Below are positions 1-5,729 of a stretch of 10,614 nucleotides of DNA, in pieces. The DNA is from Sphingomonas sp. CCH10-B3 (GTDB taxonomy: Bacteria > Pseudomonadota > Alphaproteobacteria > Sphingomonadales > Sphingomonadaceae). A model generated the notes under the pieces. It was given only the letters and a program-made list of their open reading frames with translations, ran no database searches and was not told the DNA's origin. The translations under genes were made by a program, and so were the position numbers. Within the stretch, counting starts at the first letter, position 1. The number at the start of each line of letters is the position of its first letter. The DNA lies in the NCBI RefSeq assembly GCF_001556185.1, contig NZ_LSIJ01000077.1, positions 1-10,614 on the forward strand, written 5' to 3'.

Positions 1-88
1 TGCAATCGCTCTGATCCCTTAGCGTACGTTTTCGAACATTCTCTCACCGGACCCCATTCAAGCCAATGCCCGATGGATGATTTGAGCC

Positions 89-118
89 TAGACATCGCAA
101 TGAATTAATGCTTATACC
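89..118 (+). promoter_or_regulatory. Candidate sigma70-type promoter of the regulator gene
   Basis: A TAGACA hexamer (89-94, five of six matches to TTGACA) is followed after 18 bases by TATACC (113-118, four of six matches to TATAAT). Transcription from it would be expected to start about 6-9 bases after 118, which is at or next to the ATG at 125. Combined with the absence of a Shine-Dalgarno sequence before that ATG, this suggests a leaderless transcript. This is pattern matching against the E. coli consensus; sphingomonad promoters deviate from it, so confidence is low. Confidence 0.3.
97..111. promoter_or_regulatory. Imperfect palindrome, possible operator
   Basis: The 15-base element GCAATGAATTAATGC matches its own reverse complement at five of seven half-site positions around a central base. 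It falls in the spacer between the candidate -35 and -10 hexamers, where a bound repressor would block RNA polymerase, so autoregulation by the GntR-type protein encoded next is plausible. It does not share a clear motif with the inverted repeat at 898-911, which weakens the idea that one protein reads both. Confidence 0.22.
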
Positions 119-124
119 CTTTTT

Positions 125-892
125 ATGATTTCGAAATCGAACGCCTCACTAAATCCCGGCACGGTTGCCGCAATCAAGGCCAAGCGCGCATTGCAGGTTG
201 CACAGGCAATCGTTCTGGACATCCAGTCGAATGCACGGGAAATCGGTGACAGGCTGCCTCAAGAGGAAGACATGCTCGCGCGCTACGAGGTGGCGCGCGC
301 GACGTTGCGCGAGGCGCTCAGGTTCCTCGAACTCCAGGGCGTTATTCATCTCCAGCTGGGCAGGGGCGGTGGTCCTGTGGTATCGCGACCGCAAACCCGG
401 GATTTCGCCAGTTCGCTCTCGCTGATCCTGCAATTTATGGACACCGATCTGCGCGCGCTGCTCGAATTGCGCGAAGCAATTGCGCCTGACATGGCGGCGC
501 GGGCGGCAGAGCGAGCGACCAATGCCGATCTGGCCGCGCTTTCTGATTGTTATGCCCAGCTTGAACGTGACAGCGAAACTGCTGCTTTCGAGGAAACCAA
601 CCGCCGCTTTCACGACCTGCTGGGCTGGGCCAGCGGCAACCCGACCTTTGGATTGCTCACTTCAGCTCTGCATCTGCTGACCCGCGACATGGCGGTGGAG
701 CTTGGCTATTCCGCACAGGAACGGGCCAACCAGTTGCGCTGCCTGGCCCGCATTCTGAGTGCGGTTCGCCTGTGTGATTCCGACGCCGCCCGCCGCCATA
801 TGGAGCGGCTCGTCAAGGGTTCTTCCGAATATCTGGCCGAACGAAGCCCCGAACTTGTGGCGCAAAAGGTGCAGTGGGGAGAGGTGGCTTAG
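125..892 (+). CDS. GntR/FadR-family transcriptional regulator with FCD domain
   Basis: A 255-residue DNA-binding regulator, the only regulatory gene here and probably the controller of the downstream genes. Residues about 22-88 form the winged helix-turn-helix: a LPQEEDMLARYEV segment, then VARATLREALRFLE as recognition region, then a QGVIHLQLGRGGGPVV wing. Residues about 108-235 form the all-helical FCD ligand domain, marked by LLELREAIAPDMAARAA and NRRFHDLLGWASGNP. In FCD proteins an Asp and three His usually bind a metal; here the Asp position is N159 and two His positions appear to be L207 and L229, leaving only H163. That resembles metal-free, acyl-CoA-sensing FadR more than metal/carboxylate-sensing members, so an acyl-CoA effector is a reasonable inference. 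The ATG at 125 is the only sensible start, because an in-frame stop lies at 101-103 and the next ATG is inside the helix-turn-helix. It has no Shine-Dalgarno sequence, unlike the genes that follow. Confidence 0.9.
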   Translation: MISKSNASLNPGTVAAIKAKRALQVAQAIVLDIQSNAREIGDRLPQEEDMLARYEVARATLREALRFLELQGVIHLQLGRGGGPVVSRPQTRDFASSLSLILQFMDTDLRALLELREAIAPDMAARAAERATNADLAALSDCYAQLERDSETAAFEETNRRFHDLLGWASGNPTFGLLTSALHLLTRDMAVELGYSAQERANQLRCLARILSAVRLCDSDAARRHMERLVKGSSEYLAERSPELVAQKVQWGEVA

Positions 893-897
893 ATCGG

Positions 898-911
898 CCA
901 AACGGGTTTGG
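898..911. promoter_or_regulatory. Inverted repeat, candidate operator for the enzyme genes
   Basis: CCAAAC and GTTTGG form a perfect 6-base inverted repeat separated by two bases (CCAAACGGGTTTGG). It sits in the 31-base gap between the regulator stop and the ribosome binding site of the NMO-family gene. Size and symmetry suit a dimeric GntR-type protein, whose sites are usually short palindromes. A hairpin role is less likely: the loop would be tiny and no T-run follows, so it is not a factor-independent terminator. Confidence 0.35.
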
Positions 912-913
912 AT

Positions 914-920
914 GGAGAGG
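914..920 (+). promoter_or_regulatory. Ribosome binding site fixing the NMO-family start
   Basis: GGAGAGG lies three bases before the ATG at 924 (its GGAGA core five bases before). This favours 924 over the in-frame ATG at 912, which has no purine-rich sequence at the right distance, and over the far upstream ATG at 759 inside the regulator gene. Confidence 0.6.
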
Positions 921-923
921 GCA

Positions 924-2063
924 ATGGCACTGAACAGTCGAATTTGCAGAATGCTCGGGATCGAACATCCCATCGTCCTGGCCGGGATGGGCGGAGCAAG
1001 TGTCCCCGCCCTGGCGGCCGCCGTGTCGAATGCAGGCGGTCTGGGCGTGCTGGGAGCGGCAGCCTGCTCACCCGAACGCCTGCGCAGCTGGATCCGCGAG
1101 ACGCGCTCGCTCACCGACAAACCTTTTGGCGTCGATACCTTGCTGCCGGCTTCGGTCCGCCGGGGCAAAGCTCCGGAAACCGGTGCAGCCCCCGCAGATC
1201 CGATGGCGGTGTTCGGCGAATACCAGCAGTTCGCTCGCGATTTCATGTCCAGCGAAGGACTGGATGAGGTCGATCCCATCGCAGCGATGCGCGCCGCCGC
1301 CGGGGCGGAAAGCGAGGGCGGCCCGCCGCTGTTCTCGAAGGAATTCTTCGAGGCGCAGATGGAAGTGGTGATCGAGGAAAAGGTGCCCGTCTATGCGGCG
1401 GGATTGGGCAATCCCGGACCGTGGATGGACCGCCTTCACGCCAACGGCACGATCGTCATGGCAGTGGTGGGCAAAGTCAAACATGCATTGCAGGTTGTAG
1501 AGTCGGGGATCGACATGATCGTCGCGCAAGGCCACGATGGCGGCGGGCACAATTCGCCGGTCGGGACGATATCGCTGATCCCCCAGGTGGTCGATGCCGT
1601 TGGCGATCGGGTTCCGGTGCTCGGCGCTGGCGGCATCACTGACGGTCGCGGCGTGGCAGCGGCCTTCATGTTGGGTGCGGAAGGGGCTTGGGTAGGAACG
1701 GCATTCCTGGCAACTGACGAGGCAGGGATCGAGGATTTCCAGAAGCAGGCCATCGCCGAAGGCGGCGATGGCGACACGGTGGTCAGTCGATCGATTACCG
1801 GCAAACCGGCCCGGATGATCGCCAACAAGTGGGCCAATGCCTGGATCGAGGCCGGCAAAGAGCCATTACCCATGCCGTACCAATCGATGGTCGCCGGCCC
1901 GGTCATGGCAGCGGCGATCCGCGACAAGCGCATGGATGTGCTTCCCGGTTTTGCGGGACAGGGCATCGGGCTGATCAAGTCGGTCCGGCCCGCGGCCGAG
2001 GTGATGCGCGATCTGGTCTCCGATGCCGAAAAGGCCTTGGCCGGGGCCAAGCGATTTGGGTGA
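924..2063 (+). CDS. Nitronate monooxygenase (2-nitropropane dioxygenase)-family FMN oxidoreductase
   Basis: A 379-residue cytosolic TIM-barrel flavoprotein. The N-terminus GIEHPIVLAGMGG (12-24) and VSNAGGLGVLG (34-44) are the usual opening of the family. IVAQGHDGGGH (199-209) is the family active-site signature, with H209 as counterpart of the catalytic His; GAGGITDGRG (234-243) and GAEGAWVGT (251-259) bind the FMN phosphate, and GFAGQGIGLI (342-351) is the conserved tail. Residues about 76-138, between the DTLLP strand and the VPVYAAGLGNPG strand, form an unusually long charged, Ala/Gly-rich insertion. The family covers true nitronate monooxygenases, FabK-like enoyl reductases and IpdC, a CoA-thioester oxidoreductase of actinobacterial steroid-ring degradation. 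Among CoA-pathway genes, a role on a CoA thioester is more likely than nitronate detoxification, but this is inference from context. The start at 924 is set by the GGAGAGG site. First enzyme gene of the presumed operon. Confidence 0.88.
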   Translation: MALNSRICRMLGIEHPIVLAGMGGASVPALAAAVSNAGGLGVLGAAACSPERLRSWIRETRSLTDKPFGVDTLLPASVRRGKAPETGAAPADPMAVFGEYQQFARDFMSSEGLDEVDPIAAMRAAAGAESEGGPPLFSKEFFEAQMEVVIEEKVPVYAAGLGNPGPWMDRLHANGTIVMAVVGKVKHALQVVESGIDMIVAQGHDGGGHNSPVGTISLIPQVVDAVGDRVPVLGAGGITDGRGVAAAFMLGAEGAWVGTAFLATDEAGIEDFQKQAIAEGGDGDTVVSRSITGKPARMIANKWANAWIEAGKEPLPMPYQSMVAGPVMAAAIRDKRMDVLPGFAGQGIGLIKSVRPAAEVMRDLVSDAEKALAGAKRFG

Positions 2064-2078
2064 AGAGGCCGCGGCAAC

Positions 2079-2876
2079 ATGGCTAGCGAGGCGAAGATGC
2101 AGGGTCTAGAACTGAAGCGCAGAATCCGACCGGTGGAAGCCTTCTCGGCGATGAAGGTCCTGCTCCGCGACAAGGAAGACACAGCTCAGGTTTTCAGGAT
2201 CGTCGAGGCCTTGGCCGGAAACAGCTATTATCACCATTTCAGGCGATTTGCGGAATCCGAAGGCGGAAGGCGCATCCTGGCCAGCCGCAGCAATCTGCTC
2301 GAACACCTGCGCGACCGCGAACGGCTGGCACGCTGCCCGATCGGAAGCCTGGGGCAGCGGTATCTGGCATTTGTCTATGGCGAAGGGCTGAGCGCCGACG
2401 GTCTGGTCGAGGCGAGCAAAGTAGGTGGTGTCCGGTCGTTCGTTGACCCCGATGTTGCCCTTTTCCGCAACCGGATGAGAGATTCGCATGATCTCTATCA
2501 CATTGTCACCGGCTATGGCCGTGACGGACTGGGCGAAATTTGCGTGCTGACCTTTGGCAACGCCCAATTCTACAATCACGGAATTGCCTTCCTGCTTCTA
2601 CTTGGGCTGTTCAAATCAAGGCGCGAGCACCCCGAATTGCCGGTATTGGGTCCGATGATCGAAGCCTGGCGGCGTGGTCGCTCCGCCAGGAACTTTTCCG
2701 AAATCCAGTGGGAAGAATTTCTGGATCGCCCACTCGAAGAGGTTCGCGCAGCGCTACTTCTGGCTCCCGCGCCCCGATACCGCGCGGCTGAGCCCGAGGC
2801 CAAGCGGATCGAGGTCGAATTCCAGGTCCGCCGCGAACTGGCATTGCAACGCGAAAGAAACCTGGAACCGGCATGA
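2079..2876 (+). CDS. Coq4-family protein
   Basis: A 265-residue protein with the diagnostic Coq4 metal motif HDxxH-x11-E: H137, D138, H141 and E153 ([17 protein letters not shown]). The C-terminal segment [20 protein letters not shown] (197-216), followed by [17 protein letters not shown], is also typical of the family. Eukaryotic COQ4 acts in ubiquinone synthesis and has recently been linked to oxidative decarboxylation of the ring C1 carbon. This copy sits inside a catabolic gene cluster, has no quinone-synthesis neighbours, and its stop overlaps the next start by ATGA, so it is co-translated with the thiolase-fold gene. Its function here is unknown: a metal-dependent decarboxylase or oxygenase, or a lipid-binding accessory for a hydrophobic substrate, are both possible. 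Residues 168-178 are hydrophobic but too short for a secure membrane segment. Two starts are possible: ATG 2079 with GAAGAGG ten bases upstream, or ATG 2097 with GAGG five bases upstream, which would remove six residues. Confidence 0.85.
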   Translation: MASEAKMQGLELKRRIRPVEAFSAMKVLLRDKEDTAQVFRIVEALAGNSYYHHFRRFAESEGGRRILASRSNLLEHLRDRERLARCPIGSLGQRYLAFVYGEGLSADGLVEASKVGGVRSFVDPDVALFRNRMRDSHDLYHIVTGYGRDGLGEICVLTFGNAQFYNHGIAFLLLLGLFKSRREHPELPVLGPMIEAWRRGRSARNFSEIQWEEFLDRPLEEVRAALLLAPAPRYRAAEPEAKRIEVEFQVRRELALQRERNLEPA

Positions 2877-4045
2877 GCTTTTCCGACAAAGCAGCTATCA
2901 CCGGCGTCGGCGAAACCGACTTCGTCAAGGGAACCGAGCGCACTGCCGTTGACATGATGCTGGAAGCATCGCGCAAGGCGATTGCCGATGCCGGCCTGAA
3001 ACCTTCGGACATCGACGGCATGGTGCCGCCGCCGATCTATACCACCAGCGAGGAGCTGGCCGCTAATCTTGGGATTGAGGTGCTGCGCTATGCTGCGACC
3101 GTCCATATGGGCGGCGCCAGCCCGACCACAGCGCTGCAGAACGCGGCGATGGCGATTGCCTCCGGGCTGTGCGATCATGTGCTGGTCACGCTCGGGTGGA
3201 ACGGGTTTTCGGCACTTCGGCCCAAACCCGGGGCTCCGCCGACCCGGCCGATGAACATGAACACCCTGACCAACACCATCCAGGGCTACTACATTCCCTA
3301 TGGTGTGTTCCTGCCGGTGCAGATGTATGCCTGGCTGGCGATGCGGCATTCGCGGCTCTACGGGGTAGGCCCGGAAGCGACTGCGGCAATCGCTCTGGCC
3401 TGCCGCAAGCACGCCCAGCTCAACCCCAAGGCCTTTACCCATGGCAAACCGCTGGACTGGGACACCTATCATTCGGCGCGGTGGATTTCGGAACCGTTCC
3501 GGCTTTACGACTGCTGCCTTGAAACCGATGGCGCCTGTGCGGTGGTGGTATCGCGCCTCGATCTTGCGCGCGACATGCCGCACGTTCCGGTAACGATTGC
3601 GGGCGCGGCCGAAGGGCACCCGTACCCTGCCGACGATATTCCATCCCGGCCCGACCCGTTCAGAATCGGCCTGTCCTATGCCGCCCCCAAGGCTTTCGAA
3701 ATGGCCGGAGTATCGCGCAGCGACATGGATTTTCTCCAGGTTTATGACTGTTTCTCCTATGTCGTTCTGCTCCAGCTCGAAGCGATGGGCTATTGCGAAC
3801 CGGGCGGCGCGCTCGATTTTGTCAAGGACGGTCAGATCGAGCTTGGCGGGAACTATCCGCTCAACACCCATGGCGGCCTGCTCAGCGAAGCCCACGTCTG
3901 GGGGCTCAACCACGTAATCGAGGCGGTCCGCCAGTTGCGCCACGATTGCGGCGAACGCCAGGTTGAAGGCGCCCGGACCGGGCTGGTCACCGGGTGGGGC
4001 GATCTGGGCGACGGCAGCATCGCCATCCTGCGGAGGTTCGACTGA
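2873..4045 (+). CDS. Thiolase-fold lipid-transfer protein, probable acyl-CoA retro-aldolase subunit (Ltp2-like)
   Basis: A 390-residue SCP-x/SCP2-type thiolase-fold protein of normal length. It opens with [11 protein letters not shown] (7-17) and shows the late [17 protein letters not shown] (291-307) and [14 protein letters not shown] (331-344) blocks of the family. The nucleophilic Cys of true thiolases is missing: [11 protein letters not shown] (78-88) stands in its place, with G81 at about the Cys position. The second catalytic Cys near the C-terminus is also missing (TGWGDLGDG, 373-381). Thiolytic cleavage is therefore unlikely. This fits Ltp2-type proteins, which with a DUF35 partner perform retro-aldol cleavage of a 3-hydroxyacyl-CoA; from memory, two Tyr (294 and 344 in the Thermomonospora enzyme) serve catalysis, and Y291 and H341 here look like the equivalents. 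A DUF35 gene follows with a 1-base overlap, as expected for a two-subunit enzyme. The start ATG overlaps the previous stop. Confidence 0.85.
   Translation: MSFSDKAAITGVGETDFVKGTERTAVDMMLEASRKAIADAGLKPSDIDGMVPPPIYTTSEELAANLGIEVLRYAATVHMGGASPTTALQNAAMAIASGLCDHVLVTLGWNGFSALRPKPGAPPTRPMNMNTLTNTIQGYYIPYGVFLPVQMYAWLAMRHSRLYGVGPEATAAIALACRKHAQLNPKAFTHGKPLDWDTYHSARWISEPFRLYDCCLETDGACAVVVSRLDLARDMPHVPVTIAGAAEGHPYPADDIPSRPDPFRIGLSYAAPKAFEMAGVSRSDMDFLQVYDCFSYVVLLQLEAMGYCEPGGALDFVKDGQIELGGNYPLNTHGGLLSEAHVWGLNHVIEAVRQLRHDCGERQVEGARTGLVTGWGDLGDGSIAILRRFD
4032..4036 (+). promoter_or_regulatory. Ribosome binding site of the DUF35 gene
   Basis: GGAGG lies inside the last codons of the thiolase-fold gene, eight bases before ATG 4045. 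It supports 4045 over the in-frame ATG at 3994 and, with the TGATG overlap, translational coupling of the two subunits. Confidence 0.6.
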
Positions 4046-4491
4046 TGAACGAAGATCTCCCCCCCAAGGCCCGCGCTGCAGTCGCAGCCCCGCCCAAGCC
4101 GCTGCCGCGACCGCAGGACCCGGTCGAACAGGAGTTCTGGGACCGCTGTCAGGATGGGCACCTCCATTTCCAGAAGTGCCAGAGCTGTGGTTCGTGGCGG
4201 CATCTGCCGCGCTACATGTGCGCGCGCTGCGGATCGCCGGACTTCGCCTGGGAGCAGAGCAGCGGCAAGGGCACAGTGTTTTCGTGGACCGTGGTCCATC
4301 AAGCGCTACATCCCGCCTTCGCGGCCGACATTCCCTATATCGCCGCCGTGGTCGAACTCGACGAGGGGGTCCGCATGGCCACCCGTCTGGTCGATTGCCC
4401 GATTGACGCTGTCCGTCTCGACCTGCCGGTGACACTCGCGTTCGAGACCATCGGAGAAGACTTCCGCTTGCCCGTCTTCCGGCCGGCCTGA
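4045..4491 (+). CDS. Zn-ribbon/OB-fold DUF35 protein, partner of the thiolase-fold protein
   Basis: A 148-residue protein. A proline-rich N-terminal tail (about 5-27) leads to a helix (EQEFWDRC) and a rubredoxin-like zinc ribbon with ligands C45, C48, C59 and C62 (CxxC-x10-CxxC). The rest, from about GKGTVFSWTVVH (74-85) to the end, is the OB fold, including PYIAAVVELDEG. DUF35 proteins are non-catalytic or co-catalytic partners of thiolase-fold enzymes; in ChsH2 the DUF35 domain forms the Ltp2 aldolase complex and helps place the CoA part. Here DUF35 is a free-standing protein, without the fused MaoC hydratase domain of ChsH2. The TGATG overlap with the thiolase-fold gene supports a 1:1 complex. 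Start at 4045 from the GGAGG site; an upstream in-frame ATG at 3994 would add 17 residues lying wholly inside the previous gene. Confidence 0.9.
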   Translation: MNEDLPPKARAAVAAPPKPLPRPQDPVEQEFWDRCQDGHLHFQKCQSCGSWRHLPRYMCARCGSPDFAWEQSSGKGTVFSWTVVHQALHPAFAADIPYIAAVVELDEGVRMATRLVDCPIDAVRLDLPVTLAFETIGEDFRLPVFRPA

Positions 4492-4505
4492 AAGGACGCT
4501 GTGCA

Positions 4506-5729
4506 ATGGACCTGAGTTACGGCCCCGAGTATGAGATGTTCCGCGAGGAAGTGCGCGGCTTCATCGCCGCCAATCGTCATCTCGCACCAACGAATGCCGG
4601 TCGCGCGGCGCGCCCGTCGAAAGAAGGCGTAGCCTGGCAGAAGCTGCTGATTCAGCACGGCTACACCGCGCGCACGATTCCTCGCGAATACGGCGGGTTC
4701 GGGGCCGAACCAGACATACTCAAATCCCGGATCATCGCCGAGGAGTTTGCGCGCGCCGGGGTGCCCGGAGGACTTGCCAACCAGGGCATTTCGATGCTGG
4801 TGCCGACCTTGCTCGAGCTTGGCACCGAAGAGCAGAAGCGGCGCTGGATCGAACCGACGCTCGCGGGCGATGTGGTGTGGTGCCAGGGCTATTCCGAACC
4901 CGGATCGGGATCGGACCTCGCCAGTCTCAAGACCAGCGCACGGGTCGAAGGCGACGAATTCGTCATCAACGGCCAGAAGATCTGGACCAGCACCGCCAAG
5001 GAAGCGGACATGATCTTCTGCCTGGTACGGACCGAAGGGGACGCCGCCAAGCATCAGGGGATCAGCTATCTGATCTTCCCGATGACCACGCCGGGGATCG
5101 AAGTCCGCCCGCTCAGGACCATGACCGGCCATGCGGAATTCAACGAAACTTTCTTCACCGACGTGCGCGTGCCAGTCGATCAGATTGTGGGGCAACGCGG
5201 GCAAGGCTGGTTCGTCGCCAACGCCACGTTGGGACACGAGCGCGGGATGCTGGGCGATCCCGACGCGCTCGAAAACCGCCTTTTGGCCCTGATCGCGCTG
5301 ATGAAGGTGGAACAGGTTGACGGTGTCCGGGCGATCGACCTTCCGGCCTTCCGGGATCGGCTCGTTGCTCTCCAGGCGGAAGTCGCGGCGATGAAATACA
5401 ACGGAATGCGGATCCTCTCGAACCAGATCAAGGGCGAACCGGGCGGCCTGGCCAAGCTGATCGTCAAGCTCCAGGCCTGCGAGCTGGCCCACCAGATTTC
5501 CGCTTTGGCGATCGACGCTATGGGCGAATTGGGAATCCTCTACAACGGAAGCGTCCACGAGCGCGAGCACGGCAGCTGGCAATGGAACTACATGTTCCAG
5601 CTCGGCCTGATCATCGGCGGGGGGACCGCCCAGATCCAGAAGAACATCATTTCGGAGCGAGGCCTCAACATGCCGCGCGAGCCGCGCCTGGACCTGCCCA
5701 AAGGCCCGTCGGCACAGGGAGGGCAGTGA
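4506..5729 (+). CDS. Acyl-CoA dehydrogenase, catalytic-type subunit
   Basis: A 407-residue FAD-dependent acyl-CoA dehydrogenase that would make the 2,3-enoyl-CoA and pass electrons to ETF, which is not encoded here. The N-terminal helical domain spans about 1-120. The middle beta domain begins at WCQGYSEPGSGSDLASLKTS (125-144) and includes DEFVINGQKIWTS (150-162), both normal for flavin contact. The C-terminal helical domain has the tail GGGTAQIQKNIISERGLNMP (371-390). The probable catalytic base is E245 in LGHERGML, on the helix used by isovaleryl-CoA dehydrogenase and by mycobacterial FadE29, rather than the MCAD position near the C-terminus. AAGGA lies about nine bases before the ATG. Its stop overlaps the next acyl-CoA dehydrogenase start, which suggests an alpha2beta2 heterotetramer like the steroid-degrading FadE28-FadE29 enzymes. 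Substrate unknown; bulky polycyclic or alicyclic acyl-CoA is likely by analogy. Confidence 0.92.
   Translation: MDLSYGPEYEMFREEVRGFIAANRHLAPTNAGRAARPSKEGVAWQKLLIQHGYTARTIPREYGGFGAEPDILKSRIIAEEFARAGVPGGLANQGISMLVPTLLELGTEEQKRRWIEPTLAGDVVWCQGYSEPGSGSDLASLKTSARVEGDEFVINGQKIWTSTAKEADMIFCLVRTEGDAAKHQGISYLIFPMTTPGIEVRPLRTMTGHAEFNETFFTDVRVPVDQIVGQRGQGWFVANATLGHERGMLGDPDALENRLLALIALMKVEQVDGVRAIDLPAFRDRLVALQAEVAAMKYNGMRILSNQIKGEPGGLAKLIVKLQACELAHQISALAIDAMGELGILYNGSVHEREHGSWQWNYMFQLGLIIGGGTAQIQKNIISERGLNMPREPRLDLPKGPSAQGGQ

Larger units (their letters stand above)
1..124. other. AT-richer leader upstream of the regulator gene
   Basis: This stretch is visibly less GC-rich than the rest of the window and holds no convincing coding region. 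In the regulator's reading frame a TGA stop at 101-103 limits any upstream extension. Two short palindromes occur at 23-28 (CGTACG) and 31-36 (TTCGAA), too short to interpret. A candidate promoter and operator lie at its 3' end and are listed separately. No divergent gene starts here: the minus-strand ATG at 57-55 runs into a stop after 12 codons. Confidence 0.6.

Noticed and set aside
1..22. C-terminal tail of an upstream gene ending at TAG 20-22
   Set aside because: Seven codons are too few to support any gene, and nothing recognisable is seen.
898..911. Factor-independent terminator after the regulator gene
   Set aside because: The stem is short, the loop would be two bases and no T-run follows.
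759..923. N-terminal extension of the NMO-family gene from ATG 759
   Set aside because: It would overlap the regulator gene by over 130 bases, its translation does not resemble the family, and the GGAGAGG site points to 924.
1436..2182. 248-codon open frame on the minus strand
   Set aside because: Antisense to the NMO-family gene, Ser/Pro/Ala-rich composition without any recognisable domain.
2873..4045. Ordinary acetyl-CoA acetyltransferase (thiolase)
   Set aside because: Both catalytic Cys positions are missing, so thiolysis or Claisen condensation through a Cys-acyl intermediate is not expected.
2576..4435. 619-codon open frame on the minus strand
   Set aside because: It lies opposite the Coq4, thiolase-fold and DUF35 genes, is rich in Arg/Pro/Gly with no recognisable domain, and is the usual antisense shadow of GC-rich coding DNA.
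5582..5728. N-terminal extension of the second acyl-CoA dehydrogenase from ATG 5582
   Set aside because: It lies wholly inside the previous gene; MDFGLSQEQQ at 5729 is the normal family N-terminus and has GGGAGG in front of it.
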